Below, in pieces: positions 18,311-26,337 of a stretch of 64,000 bases of DNA. Numbering within the stretch: the stretch's first letter is position 1; each line of letters begins with the position of its first letter. This DNA is from Beijerinckiaceae bacterium. Lineage in GTDB: Bacteria > Pseudomonadota > Alphaproteobacteria > Rhizobiales > Beijerinckiaceae. The notes below the pieces were generated by a model. That model did no database searches, was not told the origin of the DNA, and saw nothing but the letters and a program-made list of their open reading frames with translations. Location: contig CANBNG010000012.1 of assembly GCA_947370975.1 (NCBI GenBank), positions 1 through 64,000 of the forward strand. Reading direction: 5' to 3'. The translations under genes were made by a program, and so were the position numbers.

Positions 18311-18940
18311 ATGAGCGCCTATTTTACCCTCGATGCCCTCTCCGCCCTCCTCCAGGTCGTCATGATCGACCTCGTGCTTGCGGGCGACAATGCCATTGTC
18401 ATCGGCCTTGCTGCGGCAGGCCTCCCCAAGGACCAACGCGCCAAGGCCATTATGATCGGCATTGGCGCGGCCACGGTGCTGCGCATCATCTTCGCCGGCA
18501 TCACAATGCAATTGCTCTCGATTGTCGGCCTGCTGCTTTTTGGCGGCCTGCTGCTGATCTGGGTCTCGTGGAAAATGTGGGTCGAATTGCGTGCGGGCGA
18601 AGGCTCGCATGATCTCGACGCCGTTGAAGCCGGCATCGACTCGCCCGACGCCCCGCGCAAGACCTTCGCGCAGGCGGCCTGGCAGATCCTCGTCGCCGAC
18701 GTCTCCATGTCGCTCGACAACGTCCTCGCAGTTGCGGGCGCGTCGCGGGACTATCCCTGGATTCTCGTTTTCGGCCTGGTTCTGTCGATCGGCCTGATGG
18801 GGATCGCTGCGTCCTTCATTGCCCGCCTGCTCCAGCGCCATCGCTGGATCGCCTATGTCGGTCTGGCGGTCATCGTCTACGTGGCGCTGGAAATGACCTG
18901 GCGCGGCGCGGTTGAGGTCTGGCCTTACCTGATCAAGTAA
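18311..18940 (+). CDS. TerC family integral membrane protein (YjbE type)
   Basis: Inner-membrane protein of 209 residues with about seven hydrophobic segments. The hallmark first helix VVMIDLVLAGDNAIVIGLAA contains the conserved DxxLAGDNA, and a second acidic signature VSMSLDNVLAVAGA lies in the second half. TerC relatives are implicated in metal (Mn2+) export at sites of protein secretion. I chose the ATG at 18311 (MSAYFTLDALSALLQ) from family N-termini; ATG 18293 and GTG 18224 are in the same frame, and none has a strong ribosome binding site. A structured leader precedes it. Confidence 0.85.
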   Translation: MSAYFTLDALSALLQVVMIDLVLAGDNAIVIGLAAAGLPKDQRAKAIMIGIGAATVLRIIFAGITMQLLSIVGLLLFGGLLLIWVSWKMWVELRAGEGSHDLDAVEAGIDSPDAPRKTFAQAAWQILVADVSMSLDNVLAVAGASRDYPWILVFGLVLSIGLMGIAASFIARLLQRHRWIAYVGLAVIVYVALEMTWRGAVEVWPYLIK

Positions 18941-18948
18941 ACGCTTCA

Positions 18949-18975
18949 GGAGCCGGCGCTGTCAGTGCCGGCTCC
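18949..18975. terminator. Bidirectional terminator between terC and the formate dehydrogenase operon
   Basis: GGAGCCGGC (18949-18957) and GCCGGCTCC (18967-18975) form a 9-bp stem with a 9-base loop. It lies 8 bases past the terC stop and 12 bases past the stop of the convergent gene at 18988, so it can serve both. The plus-strand flank is moderately T/C-rich. Confidence 0.7.
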
Positions 18976-18987
18976 GCCCTGCTCTCT

Positions 18988-19527
18988 TCATTTCAGCAAT
19001 TTCGGATCCAGTGCGCCAAGAGCCAGAAGTGCGGGCGGCAGGTTGACGCCCGCGCGCCGCATTTTCTGTGTGGCGTCGCGACAAGCGAGGAGATCCTTGC
19101 CATCAATGGCTGACTGCGCGGCCAAAAGCGCCTCGGCGCTTGGCTGCGGCGCGACCGGGCCGGCAACAGCTGCTGGCGCGGGTGCGGGCGCAGACTGGCT
19201 CGCCCGGGGATTGGCTTGCGCGGTGGGTGCTGTCTCCTGCGCCTGTCCCTGCGGGCCCGATGCTCCAGCACCCCCATGTGTCACCGGCGCGCTGAGCCCC
19301 GAGCTTTGTTGTGGCGCATCGCTGCCACCCGCCGCCGGACGTGGCTGATCTTGGGACGGCGCCTGCACGGCGGTGGCGGCCTGTGCGGGAGCTTGAGTCT
19401 TATCCCCCTCCGCCTTGCTCACAAAAGCCAAAAGCTCGCCGCAAAGATCCGCGCGCTCGGCCTGCGCGCTTGCGCTCAACCCGCACAGCAATGCGGCGGC
19501 AAGACCGGCATGGGACATGATGCGCAT
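18988..19527 (-). CDS. Secreted Pro/Ala-rich protein at the end of the formate dehydrogenase operon
   Basis: No family recognised. The 179-residue product has a signal peptide (SHAGLAAALLCGLSASAQAE), a first Cys (ADLCGELLAFVSK), a Pro/Ala/Gln-rich linker from about residue 40 to 125, and a conserved-looking C-terminal part (EALLAAQSAIDGKDLLACRD, then MRRAGVNLPPALLAL) with a second Cys. The two cysteines may form a disulfide or bind an element. The ATG at 19527 follows AGGGGG by about 6 bases and lies 10 bp after the fdh gamma stop, so it is very probably the last gene of that operon. It may assist or anchor the periplasmic enzyme; that is inference. Confidence 0.65.
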   Translation of the reverse strand: MRIMSHAGLAAALLCGLSASAQAERADLCGELLAFVSKAEGDKTQAPAQAATAVQAPSQDQPRPAAGGSDAPQQSSGLSAPVTHGGAGASGPQGQAQETAPTAQANPRASQSAPAPAPAAVAGPVAPQPSAEALLAAQSAIDGKDLLACRDATQKMRRAGVNLPPALLALGALDPKLLK

Positions 19528-19537
19528 GGCGTTCCCC

Positions 19538-20527
19538 CTAGAGGCGTTGGCGCACGCCCTCGGCGGGCGGCGGCGGTTCTTCACGCGTGGCGCTGCCTGC
19601 GACCTCATCGGCCCAGAGGTCGTGATGCTGCCGCGCCCAGGCAAGATCAACGCTGCCATCGCCCATCGCATCGAACGCGCCCTCCATTCCGATCGTGCCA
19701 ATGTAAATATGGGCGAGAATGGCAGTGATGAAGAGCGCGCCAATCGTGCCATGCGCGATGTTGGTCACTTGCATTGCGTTGACGCCGACGAAAACCAGCG
19801 GAAGCAGCAGCATCAGGCCAGACAGGAACATGGCAAGGCCGCCGAGCACAACGCCCCAGAACATGATCTTCTGCCCCGCATTGAACCGCCCGGCATGAAC
19901 ATGCGTGCGCCCTGTGAGACCACCGCCGGCTTTCAGCCAGGCCCAATCAAGCCGCCTCGGCATATTGTCACGCGACCACAAGACAACCATCGCCAGCACG
20001 CCGAGCGTGAACGGCCATGCGAAGAAATTATGCGCATATTTGGCCCATTCACTGAACGCGCCGAAAGCCGACGCGCCGAGCCATGGCATGATCAGCCGCT
20101 TGCCGAAAAAATAGTTCAGCCCCGTAAGGCCCAGAATGATGAAGGATGTCGCGACCATCCAATGCGTGAAACGCTCGACGAAGCCAAAGCGGATGATGCG
20201 CCGACCCGTGGATGCGGCAGCCCGCGTGGGGCCAGCGATCATGTAGAAAAGAACCAGCACGATGAGCATCAGCAGAATGGATGCGCCCGCGATCCACGGC
20301 AGATAGACTTCGTGAAACTGCCGCCAATAGCGGCCCTGAGGCTGAATCAGAACCTGCGCGCGCTCATCGGGAATTGTGATGCGCCCGCCAATCGTGCGCT
20401 CCTGCTTGAACAATTGGTCCTCGGTCGCCGATTGCGCGGTGGGATTGGGGCCGCTCGCCGGCTGCTGCGCAAAGGCAGGAGCGCCGACGAAAAAGAGGAG
20501 AAGAGCTAACAGGCGAAAGCATTTCAT
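19538..20527 (-). CDS. Formate dehydrogenase gamma subunit (cytochrome b membrane anchor)
   Basis: Membrane di-heme cytochrome b subunit that passes electrons from periplasmic formate dehydrogenase to quinone. 329 residues: signal peptide (LLALLLFFVGAPAFAQQ), a periplasmic N-terminal segment, one transmembrane helix (WIAGASILLMLIVLVLFYMI), then the four-helix cytochrome b561-like core. Candidate heme histidines are in RFTHWMVATSF, KYAHNFFAWPF, NIAHGTIGALF and ILAHIYIGTIG. It follows the iron-sulfur subunit by 66 bp in the same operon. Confidence 0.92.
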   Translation of the reverse strand: MKCFRLLALLLFFVGAPAFAQQPASGPNPTAQSATEDQLFKQERTIGGRITIPDERAQVLIQPQGRYWRQFHEVYLPWIAGASILLMLIVLVLFYMIAGPTRAAASTGRRIIRFGFVERFTHWMVATSFIILGLTGLNYFFGKRLIMPWLGASAFGAFSEWAKYAHNFFAWPFTLGVLAMVVLWSRDNMPRRLDWAWLKAGGGLTGRTHVHAGRFNAGQKIMFWGVVLGGLAMFLSGLMLLLPLVFVGVNAMQVTNIAHGTIGALFITAILAHIYIGTIGMEGAFDAMGDGSVDLAWARQHHDLWADEVAGSATREEPPPPAEGVRQRL

Positions 20528-20593
20528 TTCGTGCTTCTCCTCAGTGCGTAGTCCATCGACGCGCCGGAGCCACCCTCTCCCTCTGGGAGAAGG

Positions 20594-21190
20594 TTAAATC
20601 GTGACCGTCTCGCGATAGGCCGTGCGCCACCCCCACGCACCCGAGCCATAGCCGCGCACCATGACGCGCTGCTTGTAGATATCCGCCACCATGTCGCTGT
20701 CGCCCGCCAGCAGCGCTTTCGTCGAACACATTTCAGCGCAAAGCGGGAGCTTGCCTTCCGCCAGACGGTTGGAGCCGTATCGCTCATATTCCTTGAGCGA
20801 GAGATCGACGTCGGGCCCGCCTGCGCAATAGGTGCATTTGTCCATTTTTCCGCGCGATCCAAAATTGCTGAGCTTGGGAAATTGGGGCGCACCGAAGGGA
20901 CAGGCATAAAAGCAATAGCCGCAGCCAATGCAGATCTCCTTGGAATGGAGCACCACCGCATCGGCCGTCTGATAGAAGCAATTGACCGGGCACACCGCCG
21001 CGCAAGGCGGATCGGTGCAATGCATGCAGGCCATCGAGACAGACCGCTCGCCGGGCTTGCCGTCATTGATCGTCACCACGCGGCGGCGATTGATGCCCCA
21101 GGGCACGTCGTGCTCATTCTTGCAGGCAGTCACGCAGGCATTGCACTCAATGCAGCGGTCGGCGTCGCAGAGGAATTTCATTCTGGCCAT
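20594..21190 (-). CDS. Formate dehydrogenase iron-sulfur (beta) subunit
   Basis: Electron-transfer subunit of 198 residues with four [4Fe-4S] cluster motifs: CIECNACVTACKNEH, CMHCTDPPCAAVCPVNCF, CIGCGYCFYACPFGAP, and CTYC paired with CAEMCSTKALLAG. It starts ARMKFLCDADRCIEC, as in FDH beta chains exported together with the catalytic subunit. No transmembrane anchor helix is visible at the C-terminus, unlike E. coli FdnH. It lies 16 bp downstream of the alpha subunit gene. Confidence 0.93.
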   Translation of the reverse strand: MARMKFLCDADRCIECNACVTACKNEHDVPWGINRRRVVTINDGKPGERSVSMACMHCTDPPCAAVCPVNCFYQTADAVVLHSKEICIGCGYCFYACPFGAPQFPKLSNFGSRGKMDKCTYCAGGPDVDLSLKEYERYGSNRLAEGKLPLCAEMCSTKALLAGDSDMVADIYKQRVMVRGYGSGAWGWRTAYRETVTI

Positions 21191-21206
21191 GATTTTAAGT
21201 CTCCGC

Positions 21207-24146
21207 TCAGCTCGTGCGGATCTGGCAGAGCGTCGCCTTGGGTTCCTGCATGCCCGTCACTGGATCGAAACCATAGCTCGTGACTGTATTGGCGCTTTCA
21301 CCCAGCACGATCGGGTCCGCGCCCTTGGGATAGAAGCCGCGCATATCCTCGCCCTGATACCAGCCGGAAAAATGAAACGGCATCCACGCGACGCCGCGCC
21401 CGACGCGTTCGGTCACCAGCGCCTTCACCTTGATGCGCGCGCCATTTTCCGCGCCATAGACCCAGACGACCTGTCCATCCTTGATGCCGCGCTCGGCCGC
21501 ATCCTGCACATTCACCTCGATGAACATGTCCTGCTGCAATTCGGCAAGCCAGCGGTTGGAGCGCGTTTCTTCGCCCCCGCCTTCGAATTCAACGATGCGG
21601 CCCGAGGTGAGGACGATGGGGAAGTCGCGCGCAATATTGCGGTCAATGGCGGATTTCTGCACAGAGAAACCGATATTTGGAATGCGAAACTGCCGCTCGT
21701 CCGGGCGCGTGGGATATTTGCCGACAAGATCGGCGCGCGGCGTATAGATCGGCTCGCGATGCACCGGCACGGGATCTGGCAAATTCCACGCATTCGCACG
21801 CGCCTTGCCATTGCCATAGAACATGATGCCGTGATCGAGACACACGCGCTGGATGCCGCCGGAAAGATCGATGGCCCAGCTCACCGTATCGGGATTGTCG
21901 CCACCGATGCGCGTGATCGTGTCGCGTTCGTCCTGCGTGAGATCGGCGTCCCAACCGAGCTTCTTCATGATGCCGAATGTGATTTCGGGATAGCCGTCGG
22001 TGAGTTCGGAGCCGAGCGAAAAGGAATTTTCAGCCAGCAGGGTTTCACCCCCGCGCTCGACGCCGAAGCGCGCACGAAACGTGCTGCCGCCATCCTTCAC
22101 ATGCAGATTGGTGTTGTAGAGAATATGCGTGCCGGGATGGCGGATTTCGGGTTTGCCCCAGCAGGGCCATGGCAGGCCGTAATAATCACCGCCCACCTCG
22201 GGCGTATCCTTGGGCGCGCGCAAGGTGACGAGATCGAATTTCGACTGGTTGCGCATATGCGCCTTCAGCCGCTCGGGGCTCTGGCCGCAATAGCCCGTCG
22301 ACCAGCCGCCGCGATTGATCTCGCGCAGAATATCGTCAGCCTGCGGTGACTTGTTGTCGACCTTGATGTGTTTGAACAGGCCCTCTGCAAAGCCGTATTT
22401 TTCCGCCAGCAGATACATCACCTGATAATCATCTTTGGATTCAAATACCGGATCGACAATTTTTTCGCCCCATTGCAGCGACCGGTTCGAGGCCGTGCGC
22501 GAGCCCTCCATTTCAAGCGAGGTCGCAATGGGCAGAAGATATGTATTGTCCTGGCGCGCATTGAGCGCCGCGAATGTCGTGGGATGTGGATCAGCAACGA
22601 CAAGAAGATCAAGCTTCTTCATGCCTTCCACCGCCTGAGGAATGCGCGTCACCGTATTGCCGCCGTGACCAAACACCATCATCGCCTTGAGGCCCGTGCG
22701 TTGGTCAATCTGTTCAGCAGGAAGATTGACCGCATCGAACCAGCGCGTGGACGTGATGCCGGGCGTCTCCATATTTTCCTTGCGGGTGCGCGCCTTGCGT
22801 CCGGCAATGGCTGGCACTTCATCGAAACGGGCCTGAAGCCAGTCATATTCGACGTCCCAGACACGGGCCCAATGTTTCCACGCGCCTTCGACGAGTCCGT
22901 AATAGAGCGGCAGAGTCGTGACATCGAGACCGAGATCCGTCGCGCCCTGCACATTGGTGTGCCCGCGGAAAATATTCGCGCCTGTGCCGGGCTTGCCGAC
23001 ATTGCCGGTTGCAAGACAAAGGATGCAGAAGGCGCGCACATTGGCGGTGCCAACCGTGTGCTGCGTCGCGCCCATGCACCAGATCAGCGTTGAAGGTCGC
23101 TGCGTCGCAAAGAGTTCTGCGACATGTTTCAATTGCGCGCCGGGAATGCCGGTGACGCGCTCGACCTCGTCGGGCGTCCATTTCTCGACTTCCTTGCGCA
23201 CGGCATCCATGCCGTAGACGCGCTCGGCGATGAATTGCTTGTCCTCCCAACCATTCTGGAAAATATGCCAGAGCATGCCCCAGATGGTGGGAATATCGGT
23301 GCCTGGCCGCAGCCGCACATATTCGGTGGCATGGGCCGCCGTGCGCGTGAAGCGCGGATCGATCACGATGAGATTGGCTTTGTTGAGCTCCTTGCCCGAG
23401 AGCACATGCTGGAGCGAGACCGGATGGGCTTCAGCCGGATTGCCGCCCATGATGATCATCGTCTTGGCATTGCGAATATCATTGTAGCTGTTGGTCTGCG
23501 CGCCATAGCCCCAGGTATTTGCAACGCCAGCCACCGTCGTCGAATGGCAGATGCGCGCCTGATGATCGACCGAATTGGTGCCCCAGAACGCCGCGAATTT
23601 ACGCAAAAGATAGGCGGCTTCATTGGTGAATTTCGCAGAGCCCAGCCAATAGACGCTGTCTGCGCCATTCGCCTCGCGGATCGCCAAAGTCTTGGCCGCG
23701 ATTTCGTCAATCGCGTCATTCCACGATATCCGCTGCCATTGACCGCCCACGAGCTTCATCGGATAGCGCAGCCGACGGTCGCCATGCACGATTTCGCGGA
23801 TGGAGGCGCCCTTGCAACAATGCGTGCCGCGATTGAGCGGACTCTCCCATGAGGGCTCCTGCCCGACCCATACGCCATTGACGACTTCCGCCGTCACCGT
23901 GCAGCCCACCGAGCAATGCGTGCAGATGTTCTTGCGAATGACGACTTCCGGGCCAGATACGGATGAGCCAGCAGCCTTCGCGCGCTGCACCGCGCCAAGC
24001 GTGAGCGTGCCGAGCGTGGAAAGCCCTGCCGCAGCAAGGCCCGAGCGCGCCAGAAAGCTGCGCCTGTCAATTGCAGCAGAGGCCAGCCCGCTCAGCGCTT
24101 GGGCGGAAATATCTGGCCGTGCGGAGCCTCTGCGCTTTACCAGCAT
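21207..24146 (-). CDS. Formate dehydrogenase catalytic (alpha) subunit, Mo/W-bisMGD, Cys type
   Basis: Oxidises formate to CO2 at a molybdenum or tungsten bis-MGD centre in the periplasm. 979 residues, one frame. Tat signal DRRSFLARSGLAAAGLSTLG; [4Fe-4S] motif CTHCSVGCTVTAEV with a fourth Cys in GTHCCKGAS. The metal ligand is a Cys in HQARICHSTTVAGV, the position of selenocysteine in E. coli FdnG, with the conserved His next to it. Molybdopterin-binding segments include IIMGGNPAEAHPVS and the C-terminal dinucleotide-binding domain (ERGIKDGQVVWVYGAENGAR). The ATG at 24146 has GAGG 9 bases upstream. The gene order (assembly factors, alpha, beta, gamma) is that of FDH3-type enzymes. Confidence 0.95.
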   Translation of the reverse strand: MLVKRRGSARPDISAQALSGLASAAIDRRSFLARSGLAAAGLSTLGTLTLGAVQRAKAAGSSVSGPEVVIRKNICTHCSVGCTVTAEVVNGVWVGQEPSWESPLNRGTHCCKGASIREIVHGDRRLRYPMKLVGGQWQRISWNDAIDEIAAKTLAIREANGADSVYWLGSAKFTNEAAYLLRKFAAFWGTNSVDHQARICHSTTVAGVANTWGYGAQTNSYNDIRNAKTMIIMGGNPAEAHPVSLQHVLSGKELNKANLIVIDPRFTRTAAHATEYVRLRPGTDIPTIWGMLWHIFQNGWEDKQFIAERVYGMDAVRKEVEKWTPDEVERVTGIPGAQLKHVAELFATQRPSTLIWCMGATQHTVGTANVRAFCILCLATGNVGKPGTGANIFRGHTNVQGATDLGLDVTTLPLYYGLVEGAWKHWARVWDVEYDWLQARFDEVPAIAGRKARTRKENMETPGITSTRWFDAVNLPAEQIDQRTGLKAMMVFGHGGNTVTRIPQAVEGMKKLDLLVVADPHPTTFAALNARQDNTYLLPIATSLEMEGSRTASNRSLQWGEKIVDPVFESKDDYQVMYLLAEKYGFAEGLFKHIKVDNKSPQADDILREINRGGWSTGYCGQSPERLKAHMRNQSKFDLVTLRAPKDTPEVGGDYYGLPWPCWGKPEIRHPGTHILYNTNLHVKDGGSTFRARFGVERGGETLLAENSFSLGSELTDGYPEITFGIMKKLGWDADLTQDERDTITRIGGDNPDTVSWAIDLSGGIQRVCLDHGIMFYGNGKARANAWNLPDPVPVHREPIYTPRADLVGKYPTRPDERQFRIPNIGFSVQKSAIDRNIARDFPIVLTSGRIVEFEGGGEETRSNRWLAELQQDMFIEVNVQDAAERGIKDGQVVWVYGAENGARIKVKALVTERVGRGVAWMPFHFSGWYQGEDMRGFYPKGADPIVLGESANTVTSYGFDPVTGMQEPKATLCQIRTS

Positions 24147-24156
24147 GGCGCGGACC

Positions 24157-24372
24157 TCAACGCTTCAGGGTTTCGTAGAAATTGGTGCGGTAGAAGGCCT
24201 TCACGTCAGGCGCATCGGCTTGATAGCGCGCGCGGCGCTCGTCGGGCCCAGGGTCATAGGCTTGCGCTGGCGCATTCAATGCCGGCAGCAGCACAGCGCC
24301 TGTTGCGCCAGCACCGGAGGCGCGACCGATCGTTGTCAGAAAATGGCGGCGGTCGATGTTTTCGCGCTTCAT
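24157..24372 (-). CDS. Formate dehydrogenase region TAT-target peptide
   Basis: A 71-residue protein that is almost all twin-arginine signal: DRRHFLTTIGRASGAG followed by a hydrophobic segment and a short mature end (RYQADAPDVKAFYRTNFY). It matches the small TAT-target family found next to formate dehydrogenase genes, whose role is unclear but is presumed to be in assembly or export. It lies 10 bp upstream of the alpha subunit gene on the same strand. The ATG at 24372 is chosen because the longer frame to 24507 would bury the Tat motif. Confidence 0.85.
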   Translation of the reverse strand: MKRENIDRRHFLTTIGRASGAGATGAVLLPALNAPAQAYDPGPDERRARYQADAPDVKAFYRTNFYETLKR

Positions 24373-24419
24373 GATGCTCGCCTCCGGTCCACCCAACGCG
24401 CGGCGCTGCATTTGGATCC

Positions 24420-24896
24420 TCAGCACCGCCGCGACGGCGGGCCGCCTGCCTCGCGATTGCCAATGCGATCGCGCTGGCGCTTGATGAAGGGGCGCTCGAC
24501 ATGCCAACGCGCGACAAAATCGCCCAAGCCGAGGCGCAGGGCGTGGGGCATGGCGACCGCTTCCACAATCTCACCGATCCCCTCAGCCATGGCCTCGCCC
24601 TCATAGGGATCGAGCGTGACAGCCCCGAGCCGGGGCTCACCCGCGCACAGCCACAGCCCCACCCAAAGGGCGGGACGGCCCGAGCCGAGATTGTCGAGAT
24701 AATGGGCGGTCTGCCCGGCATGCAGCTCGATCTCGACACCGCCCAGGACGCGCAAATCGCCATCGCCTTGCGGAGGCAGCGCAGAGCATTCGGGCAGATC
24801 CAGCGCTGCAACGGGCAGCCAGCTTTCCGCGCCCCAAAGCCCCGTCGTGCGACGGCGGGCAACAACAATGCCGACTCTCAGCGTTTCCTGTGCCAT
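24420..24896 (-). CDS. DUF3305 protein, formate dehydrogenase accessory
   Basis: Cytosolic protein of 158 residues, beginning LRVGIVVARRRTTGLWGAES, followed by a beta-rich middle (LRVLGGVEIELHAGQTAHYL) and HALRLGLGDFVARWHVERPF. This is the DUF3305 pattern, a family found almost only at the head of FDH operons and thought to aid cofactor insertion or maturation. Its usual partner DUF3306 is not found between this gene and the TAT-target gene (47-bp gap). It is the first gene of the operon. Confidence 0.8.
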   Translation of the reverse strand: MAQETLRVGIVVARRRTTGLWGAESWLPVAALDLPECSALPPQGDGDLRVLGGVEIELHAGQTAHYLDNLGSGRPALWVGLWLCAGEPRLGAVTLDPYEGEAMAEGIGEIVEAVAMPHALRLGLGDFVARWHVERPFIKRQRDRIGNREAGGPPSRRC

Positions 24897-25059
24897 GTGT
24901 CTGCAACGCCGTCAGCCTGCCACAGGTTCAGACGTCCTCAATTCGCCCGATTTGGGCCTGCATAATCATACGTGAAAAGGGTGGGTGACCTCTTTATTCC
25001 CGTGTAGGTGACGCTAAAATGGCGCGCTCGCCGGATTGCTTGCAACAAAGGACGTTGCC

Positions 25060-26235
25060 TTGACGAATATGCCCCAGGATGGTCGCGCCGCTCCGGTGGA
25101 TGGGTCAGACCACGACGACATCATCTATCCGCAAGCTGTCCCGTTCGTGGGCGTGCATCTGGCCTGTTTCGCCGCGATCTGGACCGGCGTCACCTTTGAG
25201 GCCGCCGCGCTTGGCATCGGCCTTTACTGGTTGCGCATGTTTGGCGTGACGGGTGGCTACCACCGCTATTTCTCGCACCGCACCTACAAGACGGGGCGCG
25301 TGTTCCAGTTCATTCTCGCCTGCCTTGCACAAAGCACGGCGCAGAAGAGCGTTCTCTGGTGGGGCGCAAAACACCGCCATCACCATCTGTTTTCGGATCT
25401 GCCCGAGGACATTCATTCACCGCGCCACAAGGGCTTTTTCTATTCCCATGTCGGCTGGATCTTCGCCAGGAAGAACGAGTCCACCGATCTCGTGAAGATC
25501 GAGGATTTCGCCAAATATCCCGAATTGCGCTGGCTGCATCGTTACGAGCTGACGCCTGCCATCGTGCTCGCCGTGCTCTGCTTTGCGCTGGCGGGGTGGA
25601 GCGGGCTCGTGGTCGGTTTTTTCTGGAGCACGGTCGCGGTCTATCACGGCACGTTCTGCATCAATTCGCTGGCCCATGTGCATGGCAGGAAGCGCTATGT
25701 GACGGGCGATGACAGCCGCAACAATTGGTGGCTGGCCATCGTCACCATGGGCGAAGGCTGGCACAACAACCACCACGCCTATCAATCGAGCGTGCGGCAG
25801 GGCTTCCGCTGGTTCGAGATCGACGTCACTTATTATCTACTCTTCGGCCTGTCGAAACTGGGCATCGTCTCGCAAATGAAGTCGCCGCCCGACGCCGTGC
25901 TGCGCAACGAGCACAAGTTAGGCGCGCGCGTCGTCAACAAGGCTGCGGCCGATGTCGTTGCGACTTTCAATATCGAGCAGATTGCCGCCAGCCTCAGCCT
26001 CGCGATCGCGAACCTGCCCAATGCAAGCGACCTGCGCGTGCGTCTTGCCGATGCACAGCATCGCGCATCCGACGTGCTGGCAGGCGTCCATCTGCCCCAT
26101 GTCCCGACGCGCGAGGAAGTCTCGGCAGCAGCCGCCCGCATTCTTGCGCGCACGCCCTCGATAGATGAGGTCGTCGACCGCGCGCATCAATTGCTGCTGG
26201 AAAAAGTCGGCAAGCGCGTGCTTGCCGGGGCGTGA
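25060..26235 (+). CDS. Acyl-CoA / fatty acid desaturase (membrane di-iron)
   Basis: Introduces a double bond (probably delta-9) into acyl chains at the inner membrane. The three histidine boxes are intact: HRYFSHR, HRHHH and HNNHH (in EGWHNNHHAYQSS). Several hydrophobic helices flank them. Residues after about 290 form a soluble ~100-residue tail with predicted helices (SLSLAIANLPNASDLRVRLA, ILARTPSIDEVVDRAHQLLL), longer than in minimal bacterial desaturases. The start is probably TTG at 25060, which has AAAGGA 7 bases upstream; ATG 25069 is the alternative. Monocistronic, divergent from the FDH operon. Confidence 0.9.
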   Translation: MTNMPQDGRAAPVDGSDHDDIIYPQAVPFVGVHLACFAAIWTGVTFEAAALGIGLYWLRMFGVTGGYHRYFSHRTYKTGRVFQFILACLAQSTAQKSVLWWGAKHRHHHLFSDLPEDIHSPRHKGFFYSHVGWIFARKNESTDLVKIEDFAKYPELRWLHRYELTPAIVLAVLCFALAGWSGLVVGFFWSTVAVYHGTFCINSLAHVHGRKRYVTGDDSRNNWWLAIVTMGEGWHNNHHAYQSSVRQGFRWFEIDVTYYLLFGLSKLGIVSQMKSPPDAVLRNEHKLGARVVNKAAADVVATFNIEQIAASLSLAIANLPNASDLRVRLADAQHRASDVLAGVHLPHVPTREEVSAAAARILARTPSIDEVVDRAHQLLLEKVGKRVLAGA

Positions 26236-26246
26236 GCAAACGCCAA

Positions 26247-26330
26247 TCATTGCGAGCGAAGCGAAGCAATCCATCTCTCAACCGACGCGGCGCCAGATGG
26301 ATTGCCGCGTCGCTACGCTCCTCGCAATGA
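26247..26330. repeat. REP-like palindromic intergenic element
   Basis: Left arm TCATTGCGAGCGAAGCGAAG...ATCCATCT (26247-26276) and right arm beginning AGATGGATTGCCGCGTCGCT and ending CTCGCAATGA (26295-26330) are near-complementary, forming a long imperfect hairpin. It sits 11 bp after the desaturase stop and 7 bp before the convergent gene's stop. The sequence type is common between genes in Bradyrhizobium-like genomes and may act as a terminator. Confidence 0.85.
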
Positions 26331-26337
26331 CGAGGCT

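Noticed and set aside
23500..23620. Selenocysteine in formate dehydrogenase
   Set aside because: The active-site position reads ARICHS with a normal Cys codon and there is no in-frame TGA.
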